A stretch of 64,000 nt of DNA from Nocardioides aquaticus (lineage in GTDB: Bacteria > Actinomycetota > Actinomycetes > Propionibacteriales > Nocardioidaceae): positions 4,516,815 to 4,580,814 of the forward strand of contig NZ_CP075371.1 in the NCBI RefSeq assembly GCF_018459925.1. The letters run 5' to 3'. Positions 1 to 9,074 of this stretch are shown piece after piece. A program made the translations under genes and the position numbers. Below the pieces are notes generated by a model. The model ran no database searches, was not told the DNA's origin, and was given only the letters and a program-made list of their open reading frames with translations. Every line of letters starts with the position of its first letter. Positions within the stretch are counted from its first letter, which is position 1.

Positions 1-598
1 CGACGTTGGCGGTCGAGCGGAAGCCGCCGTCCAGGTAGTGCCGGTCGCCGACGGCCACGGTCGGCCACACCAGCGGGACCGCGCAGCTGGCGGCGACGGC
101 GCGCACCAGCGGGACGCCGTTGACGCCCGCGGCGCGGTCGAAGACGGTGAACCGGCCGGTCTCGGCCTCGACCGCGGTGATCTTCAGCTCCCGCTCGGGC
201 CACTCCTCCCAGGGGACGATCCCGCGGATGACCTCCACCCGCTCCTCCCGGTCCCCGGGGTGCCGCATCGCCTTGCGCCCGAGCCGGGCCCGCTTGCGCT
301 CGGCGTCGCCGGGCAGCAGGAACGGCGGGACCAGCCGGGCGATCGTCCCCGGGCCCATCCGGGCCGTCGGGCCGGGCTCCGGCGGCTCGAGCTGGGAGTC
401 GTACAACCCCGCCAGGTCGGTGCCCTCCGCCGGCGCGCAGCGCAGCAGCGAGCCGACGATCGAGCCGGCCGAGGTGCCGACCACCAGGTCGGCGTCGGTG
501 AGGTCGACCCCGGCGCGGGCCAGGCCGTGCAGGAGGCCGAGCTCCCAGGCGATCCCGGTGATGCCGCCGCCGCCGAGGACGAGTGCGCGTCTGGTCAC
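1..598 (-). CDS. Patatin-like phospholipase (C-terminus cut by window edge)
   Basis: Predicted serine acylhydrolase acting on lipid esters. About 199 residues are visible; the C-terminal part lies left of base 1. The GTG start at 598 gives MTRRALVLGGGGITG, whose glycine run is the family's oxyanion loop. The nucleophile elbow GTSAG is at residues 41-45 and the DGG motif carrying the catalytic Asp is near residue 191, so the Ser-Asp dyad is complete. The next gene upstream on the same strand stops 9 bases away, so the two are probably co-transcribed. A second, longer patatin is at 32249. The substrate cannot be read from sequence. Confidence 0.85.
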   Translation of the reverse strand, partial: MTRRALVLGGGGITGIAWELGLLHGLARAGVDLTDADLVVGTSAGSIVGSLLRCAPAEGTDLAGLYDSQLEPPEPGPTARMGPGTIARLVPPFLLPGDAERKRARLGRKAMRHPGDREERVEVIRGIVPWEEWPERELKITAVEAETGRFTVFDRAAGVNGVPLVRAVAASCAVPLVWPTVAVGDRHYLDGGFRSTANV

Positions 599-607
599 CC
601 GGCGAGG

Positions 608-1831
608 CTAGCCACCACCCCCAGCGCCGCCCACGCCCCCCACGCCGCCCCCGACGCCGCCCCCGACCAGCGCGAGGGCCGCGACGGAGGCGACCAGCAC
701 GACCGGCACCAGCACCAGCCCGGACGCGGCGAACGACCGGGCGGTGACCTCGAGCCCCCGCGCCCGGCAGCGCTCACGCCACAGCAGCGTCGCCAACGAC
801 CCCCACACCAGGACCAGCGGCCCGGCGTTCACCCCGACGAGCACCGCGAGCAGCCGGGGCACGGAGTCGCCGGCGGCCGGCTCCAGGGCGAGGTACGCCG
901 GCAGGTTGTTGACCAGGTTGGCCGCCCCGGCCGACGTCGCCGCCAGCCGCAGCAGGTCGGTGAAGCCGCCGCCCTCGCCGGCCACGGCGGCCGTGACCCG
1001 GCCCAGGCCGTGCTCGTCGGCCGCGGCGACGACCAGGAACAACCCGGTCACGGTCAGCACCAGGCGCCACGGCAGCGCCCGGGACCAGGTGCCGCGCGAC
1101 GGCAGCGCGCGGCGGCGTACGCCCGCGACCACCGCGAGAGCCGCCGCGGCCAGCACCGCGGCCACCGCGACGTCGGCACCGGCCAGCACGGCCGTGGCGA
1201 ACGCGAGCACCGCCACCAGCGCGGCGGCGAGGAGCACGGCGTCCTCGACCGGCCGGGGTGCGGGCACGACGTAGCGCCCGCGCAGCTCGCGGCGGTGCCG
1301 CACCGCGAGGACCACGACGGTCGCGACCACGGCGGCCGCGGCCGGGGCAGCCGCCCGCGCCGCGTACTCCGCCGGGTGCAGGTCGAGCGTGCGCAGCGCC
1401 AGCAGGTTGGTCAGGTTCGAGACCGGCAGCAGCAGGCTGGCGGTGTTGGCCAGCCACACGGTGGCCATCGCGAACGGCAGCGGTGGGAGCCCCAGCCGGG
1501 CGCACAGCGTGAGCACGACCGGGGTCAGCAGCACCGCGGTCGTGTCCAGGCTGAGCAGCACCGTGGTCGTGGTGGCCAGCGCGACCACCACGCCGAACAG
1601 CAGCCACGTCCGACCACCCGCCAGCCGGGCGGCCAGGTCGGCGGCGAGGTCGAACAGGCCCGCGCTCTCGCACAGCTCGGCCAGCAGGGTCAGCGCCACC
1701 AGGAAGACCAGCACCGGGCCGACCCGGACCAGCACCGCCTCCGCCGACGCCGGGGCGAGCACCCCGGTGGCGACCACGACCACCCCGGCCAGGGCGCTCA
1801 GCAGCCACAGCGGTGCCGAACGACGTCGCAC
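608..1831 (-). CDS. ArsB/SLC13-like membrane permease
   Basis: A 407-residue, very hydrophobic polytopic membrane protein with about ten predicted helices and the half-repeated layout of the ion transporter superfamily (ArsB/NhaD/CitT). Asn-rich re-entrant segments such as ANTASLLLPVSNLTNLLAL (near residue 130) and ANLVNNLPAYLAL (near residue 305) resemble the pore hairpins of this group, and the protein ends in a glycine-rich tail. It could export arsenite or carry an anion or dicarboxylate; no arsR, arsA or arsC gene is nearby, so an arsenic role is unsupported. It is probably in one unit with the patatin gene 9 bases downstream. Confidence 0.75.
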   Translation of the reverse strand: MRRRSAPLWLLSALAGVVVVATGVLAPASAEAVLVRVGPVLVFLVALTLLAELCESAGLFDLAADLAARLAGGRTWLLFGVVVALATTTTVLLSLDTTAVLLTPVVLTLCARLGLPPLPFAMATVWLANTASLLLPVSNLTNLLALRTLDLHPAEYAARAAAPAAAAVVATVVVLAVRHRRELRGRYVVPAPRPVEDAVLLAAALVAVLAFATAVLAGADVAVAAVLAAAALAVVAGVRRRALPSRGTWSRALPWRLVLTVTGLFLVVAAADEHGLGRVTAAVAGEGGGFTDLLRLAATSAGAANLVNNLPAYLALEPAAGDSVPRLLAVLVGVNAGPLVLVWGSLATLLWRERCRARGLEVTARSFAASGLVLVPVVLVASVAALALVGGGVGGGVGGVGGAGGGG

Positions 1832-1898
1832 GACTCATCCCTCCCCTGGACCCCGCAGGACCGCGGCGGAGCCTACGACGCCCTGCCAGGATCGGCCC

Positions 1899-2639
1899 GT
1901 GACGACGCCACGGTGGGACGGTGCCCGCAACCTGCGCGACCTCGGGGGCCTGCCCCTGGTCGGCGGCGGCCGGACCCGCGCCGGGCAGGTCTACCGGTCG
2001 GCGGCACCGGCGACGATGACCGACCGCGGGTGGCGCGAGGCCGCCGCCGCGGGACTGGTCCGGGTCGTCGACCTGCGCAACGCCGAGGAGCGCGAGGGCG
2101 GCCCGCACCCCGCGCCGCCGGGCGTCAAGGTGGTCCACGCCCCGGTGGAGGACCCGCACGACGAGGCGTACCTCGAGGAGGTCGGTCCCTGGCTCGACCA
2201 CCCCCACGGCTGGGCGCCGACGGTCCGTCGCTTCCCGGACCTGGTCGCCACCGCGGTCGCCGCGGTCGCCGAGGCGCCGGGCCCGGTGCTGCTGCACTGC
2301 CAGGGCGGCCGGGACCGGGCCGGGATGCTGTCGGCGCTGGTGCTCGCGGTGGCCGGAGTCGAGACCGACGCGGTGGTCGCCGACTACGCAGGCGGCTTCC
2401 GGGGCGCGGCCGGCCATCCCGGGCACGGTCTGGCCTGGGACACCGCCGCCGGGGCCTGGGTGCCCCGGACGGACCCGGTCCCGACCGCTGCCGTGCTCGA
2501 GGAGAGGGTCGCCGCCCGGCTGCCCGACGCCCGGGCGTACCTGGAGGGCACGGACGTGCCCGCCGCGCTGCTCGCCGCCGGGGTCCCGTACGCGTCGCTG
2601 ACCGCCCTGCGCGCCCGGCTCGACGGCGGCGCCCGCTGA
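1899..2639 (+). CDS. Tyrosine-protein phosphatase (DSP-like)
   Basis: Cytoplasmic protein phosphatase of 246 residues from a GTG at 1899. It begins with the family N-terminal signature NLRDLGG (residues 10-16), followed by the YRSA segment. The catalytic P-loop HCQGGRDRAG matches HC-x5-R, with nucleophile Cys134 and Arg140. This is the Y_phosphatase3 type found widely in actinobacteria, which acts on phosphotyrosine and in some members on phosphoinositides. It is divergent from the permease at 1831 and 92 bases upstream of a histidine kinase on the same strand. The start is chosen because the conserved N-terminal motif follows it directly. Confidence 0.88.
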   Translation: MTTPRWDGARNLRDLGGLPLVGGGRTRAGQVYRSAAPATMTDRGWREAAAAGLVRVVDLRNAEEREGGPHPAPPGVKVVHAPVEDPHDEAYLEEVGPWLDHPHGWAPTVRRFPDLVATAVAAVAEAPGPVLLHCQGGRDRAGMLSALVLAVAGVETDAVVADYAGGFRGAAGHPGHGLAWDTAAGAWVPRTDPVPTAAVLEERVAARLPDARAYLEGTDVPAALLAAGVPYASLTALRARLDGGAR

Positions 2640-2731
2640 TCCGGACCGGTCGGGGCGGGTGGAAAGAAACGCGTACGGGTGGTCCGCACCCGGCCTACCC
2701 TTCGAAGCACCCACCCCCCGAGGACCACCCC

Positions 2732-4576
2732 ATGCCCGCCATCCCGACACCGCCGCCGGCGCAGGCTGCGGCGCTGAGCGACCTGCACCGCGTGCTGCTC
2801 CTGGTCAACAGCGGCCGCGGTCTGCACGACGTGCTGCGCGCCGCCGCCGAGGGCGTGCGCGACGTGCTCGGCTTCGCCGGCGTGGCGGTCAACCTGCACA
2901 GCGCCTGCGGCTTCTTCGAGACCGTGGTCGTGGTCGGGCCGGGCACCGAGGCGGTCGCCGGGAGCCGGCACCGGGTCGAGGACGTCGAGGCCGAGCTCGA
3001 CGCGGCCGACCAGTGGGGCCTGCTGCGCTTCGTCCCGGCCGGGCGCTACGACCTCCCGGAGGACGCCGCCGTGTGGCGCACCAGCGAGCCGGCGCTGGAC
3101 GAGCCGGACGCGTGGCAGCCCGACGACGCCCTCTACGCGCCCCTGTGCGGCGCCGACGGCCAGCTGCTGGGGGTGCTCGGTCTCGACCTGCCCCTTGACG
3201 GACGCCGGCCGGGTCCCGAGGCCCGGGCCATCCTGGAGATCTACGCGGTGCAGATCGGCCTGGCGGTGGGCCAGGCGCGCGAGCGCGAGCGGCTGGAGGA
3301 GCGGGTCCGGCTGTCCGCGGCGGTACGCCGACTGGTCGCGACCGCCTCGGACTCCCTGGAGCTCGCCGAGGTGCTGCCGGCCTGCGTCCCGCCGCTGCTG
3401 GAGGGCTTCCGCGCCGAGAAGGCCTGGGTCCGCCTCTTCGCCGACGAGGGTGGCGCCTGGGAGGCGGTGAACTACCCGGCCGACCTCGGCCGGACCCTGC
3501 ACCACTCGGCCGCCGCCGACCAGGGCTGGCCCGAGCTCGACGAGGCGCGGGCGTTCGCGTCGGCCTGGCGCGTCGCCGGCGCCTGCTGGGAGGCCCAGCG
3601 CACGGTGGTCATCGACGAGCACCGGTTCGAGGACGACGACGGCGTGGTCCCCGCGACCAGCCGCCGGCGCGTCGTGGACTGGCTCCGGGCCCTCGGCCAC
3701 GCCCAGTTCGTGATGGTCCCGCTGGGCTCGGGGCGCCAGTGCCTGGGCTACGTCGTGCTGAGCCGCGCCGAGCGGGCCGGGGCGTGGACCGAGGCCGAGG
3801 AGGACGCCGCGCTCGACGTCGCCCGCGAGCTCGGGCGGGTGATCGGCACCGCGCGGGTCCGGATGCGCGAGCACGAGCTGCTGCGCCGGCTCGAGCGGCT
3901 CGACGCCCACCGCACCGAGGTCATCACCACCGTCGTGCACGAGCTGAAGAACCCGCTCGCGGCCATCCTCGGCAACCTCGAGATGGTCCGCGACGACCCG
4001 ACCGTCATCGACCGGGCCCACCAGGCGATCCAGGCCAGCGGCGAGCGGATGCTGGCGCTGGTGCAGGACATGCTCACCCTCACCCGGCTGCGCGAGCCGG
4101 CGACGGTCGAGCACGTCCCGGTCGACCTCACCGCGGTGGTCGTCGCCGTCGTCGACCAGCTGGCCGCCCAGGCCGGGCGGGCCGGGGTGGGCGTGGACCT
4201 CTCGGGTGCGCGCCCGGGCGTGCGGGTGACCGGCGACGGCGAGGAGCTGGAGCAGCTCGTGCTCAACCTCGCCTCCAACGCGATCAAGTTCAGCGACGCC
4301 GGCGACATGGTGCGCCTGGAGGTCGGCACGGACCCGGACGGACGCGCGGTGCTGCGGGTGACCGACGAGGGCATCGGCATCTCGCCCGAGGACCGGGAGG
4401 GGCTGTTCACCGAGTTCGACCGGGGCACCGACCCCGAGGCGCGACGTCGCCCGGGCAGCGGCCTGGGCCTGGCCATCGCCGGACGGGTGGCCGAGCGCCA
4501 CGGGGGCCGGATCGAGGTCGGCTCGCAGCCCGGCCGCGGCAGCACGTTCACCGTACGGCTCCCCTCGGCCGGCTGA
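2732..4576 (+). CDS. GAF-domain sensor histidine kinase
   Basis: A soluble sensor kinase of 614 residues. Two GAF-like sensory domains occupy roughly residues 20-190 and 205-380, followed by a short coiled linker. The dimerisation and phosphoacceptor helix contains VVHELKNPLAAI with phospho-acceptor His403. The ATPase domain has the N box NLASNAIKFS, the G1 box VTDEGIGIS and the G2 box GSGLGLAI. There is no transmembrane segment, so it should sense a cytoplasmic signal. No response regulator gene is adjacent, making this an orphan kinase. The ATG at 2732 starts just before the first GAF domain; the upstream open frame has no protein-like composition. Confidence 0.9.
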   Translation: MPAIPTPPPAQAAALSDLHRVLLLVNSGRGLHDVLRAAAEGVRDVLGFAGVAVNLHSACGFFETVVVVGPGTEAVAGSRHRVEDVEAELDAADQWGLLRFVPAGRYDLPEDAAVWRTSEPALDEPDAWQPDDALYAPLCGADGQLLGVLGLDLPLDGRRPGPEARAILEIYAVQIGLAVGQARERERLEERVRLSAAVRRLVATASDSLELAEVLPACVPPLLEGFRAEKAWVRLFADEGGAWEAVNYPADLGRTLHHSAAADQGWPELDEARAFASAWRVAGACWEAQRTVVIDEHRFEDDDGVVPATSRRRVVDWLRALGHAQFVMVPLGSGRQCLGYVVLSRAERAGAWTEAEEDAALDVARELGRVIGTARVRMREHELLRRLERLDAHRTEVITTVVHELKNPLAAILGNLEMVRDDPTVIDRAHQAIQASGERMLALVQDMLTLTRLREPATVEHVPVDLTAVVVAVVDQLAAQAGRAGVGVDLSGARPGVRVTGDGEELEQLVLNLASNAIKFSDAGDMVRLEVGTDPDGRAVLRVTDEGIGISPEDREGLFTEFDRGTDPEARRRPGSGLGLAIAGRVAERHGGRIEVGSQPGRGSTFTVRLPSAG

Positions 4577-4608
4577 CCCGGGCGAGGACCGGCCGGTGCG
4601 GACCTGGG

Positions 4609-4627
4609 ACTAAGGGTCACCTAACCT
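4609..4627. promoter_or_regulatory. Possible iron box (DtxR/IdeR-like)
   Basis: The 19 bases ACTAAGGGTCACCTAACCT form an imperfect palindrome (CTAAGG...CCTAAC) resembling the actinobacterial DtxR/IdeR operator TTAGGTTAGGCTAACCTAA. It ends six bases before the GTG of the ABC exporter. A siderophore-interacting protein gene is 2.9 kb away, which fits iron control, but the match is partial. Confidence 0.3.
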
Positions 4628-4633
4628 CTGCGG

Positions 4634-6421
4634 GTGACCCCCGACGAGATGCGCCGCCCGATGCGGACCCTGGGCGGTCGCTACCGCCAGCACCGCCCCC
4701 GCCTGGTGGCCGCCGTCGCCGCGTCGACGGTCAACAAGGTCGCCGACGTCGTGCCCGAGCTGCTGATCGGCGCCGCGGTCGACGTGGTCGTGCGTGGCGA
4801 CGGGTCCCTGGTCGGCACCCTGCTCGGCGTCGAGTCCCGCTACGCCCAGCTGGCGTGGCTGGCCGCCTTCAACGTCGTGGTGTGGGTGATCGAGTCCGCC
4901 AGCGAGTACGCCGCCAGCCGGCTGTGGCGCGGGCTGTCCCAGCGGGTCGAGCACCAGCTGCGGATCGAGGCGTACGACCACGTGCAGCACCTCGACGTCG
5001 GCTGGCACGAGTCCCGCCCCTCGGGCGCGACCCTGGCGACGCTGAACGACGACGTGAACCGGCTCGAGGAGTTCCTGGACTTCGGGGCGCCGGCGATCCT
5101 CCAGACCGCGCTGAACATCCTGCTGGTGGGCGCGGTGTTCGCGGTGGCGTCCTGGGAGCTGCTGGTGCTGGCGTTCCTGCCGATCCCGCTGATCATCCTC
5201 GGCTCGCTGCGCTTCCAGCGGCGCCTCGCGCCGCTCTACGACCGGGTCCGCGCCAGCGTCGCCGACCTCTCCGACACCCTCACCGCCAACCTCGGCGGGA
5301 TCACCACGATCAAGGCGTTCACCGCCGAGGACCGCGAGCGCGAGCGGCTCGCGGTGACCAGCGCGGAGTACCGCGACGCCAACCTGCAGGCCATCCGCTC
5401 CTCGGCGCTCTTCGTCCCGCTGGTCCGGATGGCGATCCTCGTCGGCTTCACCTGCACCCTGCTCTTCGGCGGGTGGGCCGCGCTGAACGGCACCCTCGAG
5501 GTCGGGCTCTACTCCGTCCTGGTCTTCATGACCCAGCGCCTGCTGTGGCCGCTGACCGACGTCGCCGAGGTGCTCGACCTCTACCAGAAGTCGCGGGCCT
5601 CGACCGTGCGCATCCTGCGGCTGCTCGACGAGGAGTCGACCGTGGTGCCCGGCACGACCCTGCTGACCCGGCCGACCTCCGGGCGGATCGAGCTCCGCGG
5701 GGTCCGGGCCGGCTACGCCGACCACCCCGACGTGCTGCACGGCCTCGACCTGGTCGTGCCGGCCGGGGAGACCCACGCGGTCGTCGGCTCGACGGGTGCC
5801 GGCAAGTCGACCCTGCTGCGCCTCGTGCTGCGCTTCGAGGACCCCCGCGCGGGCCACGTGCTGCTCGACGGCGTCGACGTGCGCGAGCTCGACTGGGACT
5901 CCCTGCGCGGGGCGATCGGCTACGTCGCCCAGGACGTCTACCTCTTCGCCGGCAGCGTCGCCGACAACATCCGCTACGGCCGGCCGGAGGCGACCGACGC
6001 CGAGGTCCGTGAGGCCGCGGACGCCGCGGAGTCGACCTCCTTCATCGAGGCGTTGCCCCAGGGCTGGGACACCCTGGTCGGCGAGCGCGGGGTAACGCTG
6101 TCCGGCGGGCAGCGCCAGCGGCTCGCGCTGGCCAGGGCGATCCTGCGCGACCCGGCCGTGCTCGTGCTCGACGAGGCCACCTCGGCGGTCGACAACGAGA
6201 CCGAGGCCGCGATCCAGCGCTCGCTGGGGGTCGTCACCGCCCGGCGTACGGCGCTGGTGGTCGCCCACCGCCTGTCCACGGTGCGGCACGCGGACCGGAT
6301 CTGGGTGCTCGACGCCGGTCTGGTGGTCGAGTCCGGCACGCACGACGACCTGGTCGCGGCCGGCGGGACCTACGCCGCGCTGTGGGGCGTGCAGACCGGC
6401 GAGGCCGCGCCGGCGCGCTGA
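4634..6421 (+). CDS. ABC exporter, fused membrane and ATPase domains
   Basis: A 595-residue half-transporter: an exporter-type transmembrane domain with about six helices (residues 20-330) joined to an ATP-binding domain. The ATPase has Walker A GSTGAGKST (385-393), the Q loop in YVAQDVYLF, the signature LSGGQ (from residue 489), Walker B VLVLDEATS and the switch His in AHRLS. It should work as a homodimer or with a partner outside the window. The substrate is unknown; this architecture covers lipid, drug and siderophore transport. The GTG start has no clear Shine-Dalgarno sequence and the message may have a very short leader. It is convergent with aqpZ. Confidence 0.9.
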   Translation: MTPDEMRRPMRTLGGRYRQHRPRLVAAVAASTVNKVADVVPELLIGAAVDVVVRGDGSLVGTLLGVESRYAQLAWLAAFNVVVWVIESASEYAASRLWRGLSQRVEHQLRIEAYDHVQHLDVGWHESRPSGATLATLNDDVNRLEEFLDFGAPAILQTALNILLVGAVFAVASWELLVLAFLPIPLIILGSLRFQRRLAPLYDRVRASVADLSDTLTANLGGITTIKAFTAEDRERERLAVTSAEYRDANLQAIRSSALFVPLVRMAILVGFTCTLLFGGWAALNGTLEVGLYSVLVFMTQRLLWPLTDVAEVLDLYQKSRASTVRILRLLDEESTVVPGTTLLTRPTSGRIELRGVRAGYADHPDVLHGLDLVVPAGETHAVVGSTGAGKSTLLRLVLRFEDPRAGHVLLDGVDVRELDWDSLRGAIGYVAQDVYLFAGSVADNIRYGRPEATDAEVREAADAAESTSFIEALPQGWDTLVGERGVTLSGGQRQRLALARAILRDPAVLVLDEATSAVDNETEAAIQRSLGVVTARRTALVVAHRLSTVRHADRIWVLDAGLVVESGTHDDLVAAGGTYAALWGVQTGEAAPAR

Positions 6422-6460
6422 GGCCTGGTGGTCGTCGGGCGGGGCGGCGGCCCGCGACCG

Positions 6461-6514
6461 CGGGACGTCATACGTTCGCGCGGTCGGCCACGGCGCCGAC
6501 CGCATGACGTCCCG
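6461..6514. terminator. Nested inverted repeat between convergent genes
   Basis: An 11-base outer arm (CGGGACGTCAT at 6461-6471, complement at 6504-6514) encloses a 9-base inner stem (6480-6488 with 6495-6503). The right arms abut and the left arms are separated by an 8-base bulge. It lies between the ends of the ABC exporter and aqpZ and can fold on either strand, so a bidirectional terminator is the simplest reading. There is no U tract. Confidence 0.55.
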
Positions 6515-6585
6515 GTGGCGGCCGACGTGACGTCGCCCGGTGCGGTCGTCGTGGGCGACACGCGGTCCTCGTGCGCTGAGCCGGG

Positions 6586-7356
6586 TCAGCCGACCCGGTC
6601 GTCGCCGTCGATCTCGGTGCCGCGGCGGTCGACCCCGGTGACCAGCGCGTACGTCGCGCCCGCCAGGGCCGCACCGACGACCGGCGCGAGGAGGAACAGC
6701 CACACCTGACCGAGCGCGGCGAGGTCGAACCACGCCACGGCCAGCGAGCGGGCCGGGTTGACCGAGGTGTTCGAGACCGGGATCGAGATCAGGTGGATCA
6801 GGGTCAGCGCCAGGCCGATCGCCAGCGGGCCGAAGCCGGCGGGGGCGCGGCGGTCCGTCACGCCGAGGATGACGTAGAGGAACACGAAGGTCAGGACGGC
6901 CTCGGCCACCGCGACGGCGAGCAGCGAGTACCCGGTCGGGGACAGGTCGCCGTACCCGTTGGTGGCGAAGCCGTCGGCCAGGGAGAACCCGCTGCGGCCC
7001 GACGCGACGACGTAGAGCACGAGCGCGCCCAGCGACCCGCCGGCGGCCTGGGCGACGACGTAGCCGGGGACGTCCCTCCAGGCGAACCTGCCGGCGACGG
7101 CGAGGCCGACGGAGACGGCCGGGTTGAAGTGCGCCCCTGACACGTGGCCCACCGCGTAGGCCATGGTCAGCACGGCCAGGCCGAAGGCCAGCGAGATGCC
7201 GACGAACCCGACCTCGTCCCCGGCCAGGACGGCGGTGCCGCAGCCGGCGAGGACCAGCCAGAAGGTGCCCAGCGCCTCCACGGGAAGGCGACGGGCCAGC
7301 GACGGGGTCGCGGTCCCGGTCGGGGGTGCGGGACGGGTGGGGGTGCGGGTGCTCAT
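6586..7356 (-). CDS. aqpZ: Aquaporin Z
   Basis: A water channel of 256 residues in the cytoplasmic membrane with six helices and both pore motifs, HFNPAV and SVNPARS. The selectivity-filter context [17 protein letters not shown] closely matches E. coli AqpZ, including the His and Arg of the narrow orthodox-aquaporin filter, so water rather than glycerol is expected. The ATG at 7356 is preceded by a strong AGGAGG, which decides the start over a longer open frame. It stands between the ABC exporter (convergent) and the siderophore-interacting protein gene (same strand, 140 bases upstream). Confidence 0.92.
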   Translation of the reverse strand: MSTRTPTRPAPPTGTATPSLARRLPVEALGTFWLVLAGCGTAVLAGDEVGFVGISLAFGLAVLTMAYAVGHVSGAHFNPAVSVGLAVAGRFAWRDVPGYVVAQAAGGSLGALVLYVVASGRSGFSLADGFATNGYGDLSPTGYSLLAVAVAEAVLTFVFLYVILGVTDRRAPAGFGPLAIGLALTLIHLISIPVSNTSVNPARSLAVAWFDLAALGQVWLFLLAPVVGAALAGATYALVTGVDRRGTEIDGDDRVG

Positions 7357-7495
7357 CAGTGCCTCCTGGGGACGCCGTCGTCCCCCTCGGGAAGTCCGGC
7401 TCCGTGCCGGCTGACGATCAGTCGTCCCCGACCCGCCGACCGTCACGCGCACCGGGCGTGAGCCCGCCCACAACCCGCCCCCGCTGGGCCGACCG

Positions 7496-8302
7496 TCAGC
7501 CGTCGGCCTCCATGGCCGCCACGAAGTCCCGCTTGACCGCACGCCAGTCCTCGTCGGTCATCGTCCGTCGCCAGTACGGCGAGCAGGACATGTCGGCGCG
7601 GGTCATGCCGCGCTCGACCAGCAGGTGGCGGCGCACCGCGCGGACCTCGTCGGCCTCGCCGTGCACGAACGCCTGCACCCGCCCGGCGGCCGGGTCGGGC
7701 AGGGCCGCCCCGCGGACGGCCTCGGCCAGCAGGTCGACGTCCCCGTCGTCCCCGCGGCGGTGCAGCCACACCAGGTCCAGGTCGCCGGTCGAGTCCAGGG
7801 GCACCTCGTGCCCGGGTCCGTCGCAGAGCAGCCGGACCACGGCGCGCGCCCCCGGGGGGACCGCCCGCAGCGAGGCCGCGATCGCGGGGAGGGCGGACTC
7901 GTCGCCCGCCATCAGGTGCACCTCGGCGCCCGGCTCCGGGCGGTAGCCGCCGCTGGGCCCCTCCCACACGAGCACGTCCCCGGGCTGCGCCGTCGCCGCC
8001 CACCGCCCCGCGGCACCGGTGTCGCCGTGCACCACGAAGTCGATGCTCAGCGCGTGCCGCTCGGCGTCCCAGTCGGCCACGGTGTAGCGCCGACGCGCGG
8101 GCCAGGTCTCCCGTGGGTGCTGCTCGCGCACCTCGGCGGGGTCGAAGACCACGTCGTACGGCGCCCCGTCCGGCCGGAGCGCCAGGTTGACGTACGCGTC
8201 GGTCTCGGGCCCCCTCTCGAAGCCGGCGAGGTCCTCGCCGCCGAGCACCACCCGGACCAGGGTCGGGGTGAGCCAGCGGGTCTCGGTGACGCGTGCGTGC
8301 AA
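7496..8302 (-). CDS. Siderophore-interacting protein (FAD/NAD(P)H ferric reductase)
   Basis: A cytoplasmic flavoprotein of 268 residues in the ViuB/SIP family, which reduces ferric siderophores to release iron. The RRYTVADWD segment (near residue 70) matches the FAD-binding RxYT motif. GDESALPAI (near residue 130) is the NAD(P)H-domain motif, and the C-terminal SPYWRR is the family hallmark. The start is a TTG at 8302 with AGAGGA about nine bases upstream; no in-frame ATG or GTG precedes the conserved core. No siderophore transporter is adjacent, unless the ABC protein at 4634 serves that role. Confidence 0.88.
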   Translation of the reverse strand: MHARVTETRWLTPTLVRVVLGGEDLAGFERGPETDAYVNLALRPDGAPYDVVFDPAEVREQHPRETWPARRRYTVADWDAERHALSIDFVVHGDTGAAGRWAATAQPGDVLVWEGPSGGYRPEPGAEVHLMAGDESALPAIAASLRAVPPGARAVVRLLCDGPGHEVPLDSTGDLDLVWLHRRGDDGDVDLLAEAVRGAALPDPAAGRVQAFVHGEADEVRAVRRHLLVERGMTRADMSCSPYWRRTMTDEDWRAVKRDFVAAMEADG

Positions 8303-8407
8303 CGCAGAGTTCCTCTCGGAGCGGGCCGGCGCGGGGCCGCCGGCCCGACGAGCCTAGACCCGGTTTCTGAGCCGCGGCTGTGCGTCACCGCCCTCTACGC
8401 TGGCGCC

Positions 8408-9061
8408 ATGAGCGCGGTGGACCAGCAGCAGCCCGTCGACGGCCGGGGCGGCGTCGACGGCCCCGAGGAGGACCTGTCGGCCTACGACATCAGCCTGCGC
8501 CCGTACGGCGTGGGCCTCGTCGTGCTCGGCGCCCTCGGGCTGCTCGCCGCCTTCACGCTGACCGTCGACAAGCTGAAGCTGCTCGCCGACCCGTCCTTCA
8601 CGCCGGCCTGCGACATCAACCCGATCGTGTCCTGCGGCTCGGTGATGGCCAGCGACCAGGCCGAGGTGTTCGGGTTCCCGAACTCGCTGCTCGGGCTGAT
8701 CGGCTTCGCGGCCGTCGTGGCCCTCGGCCTCTCCCTGGCCCTCGGCGCCCGGCTGCCACGCACGGTGCTCGCCGGACTCGCCCTCGGCGGCCTCGCCGGG
8801 CTCGTGTTCGTGCACTGGCTGGCCTTCCAGACCCTCTACGAGATCAACGCCCTCTGCCCGTGGTGCCTGGTGGTGTGGGCGGTGACGATCCCGACGGCGG
8901 TGTGGTCGACGCTGGTGGCCGCCGGGGCCGGCACCTCGCGCTCGCCCCGCGTCGTGGAGAAGCTGTGGAACGTGCGGTACCTGATCGTGCTCGGCTGGTA
9001 CCTGCTCCTCGCGGGCGCGATCCTCGAGCGGTTCTGGGACTACTGGGTCACCCTGCTCTGA
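8408..9061 (+). CDS. Vitamin K epoxide reductase family protein
   Basis: An integral membrane oxidoreductase of 217 residues that re-oxidises a periplasmic DsbA-like thiol oxidase using quinone, supporting disulfide formation in secreted proteins. The four diagnostic cysteines are present: Cys68 and Cys76 in the first loop, and the active-site CPWC at 150-153. There are about five membrane helices and an acidic 30-residue N-terminal tail. No fused or adjacent thioredoxin-like partner is seen. It is divergent from the SIP gene, with about 105 bases between starts. The ATG at 8408 is the only good start. Confidence 0.9.
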   Translation: MSAVDQQQPVDGRGGVDGPEEDLSAYDISLRPYGVGLVVLGALGLLAAFTLTVDKLKLLADPSFTPACDINPIVSCGSVMASDQAEVFGFPNSLLGLIGFAAVVALGLSLALGARLPRTVLAGLALGGLAGLVFVHWLAFQTLYEINALCPWCLVVWAVTIPTAVWSTLVAAGAGTSRSPRVVEKLWNVRYLIVLGWYLLLAGAILERFWDYWVTLL

Positions 9062-9074
9062 CCCGCCGGACACC

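Noticed and set aside
608..1831. Arsenite exporter ArsB as a firm call
   Set aside because: The fold fits, but there is no ars regulator or reductase nearby and the wider family carries many anions.
38..4576. A single open frame of 1512 codons covering the first four genes
   Set aside because: Only the part from 2732 is a real protein; the rest is antisense or off-frame to conserved genes and has the Arg/Gly/Pro composition of GC-rich shadow frames.
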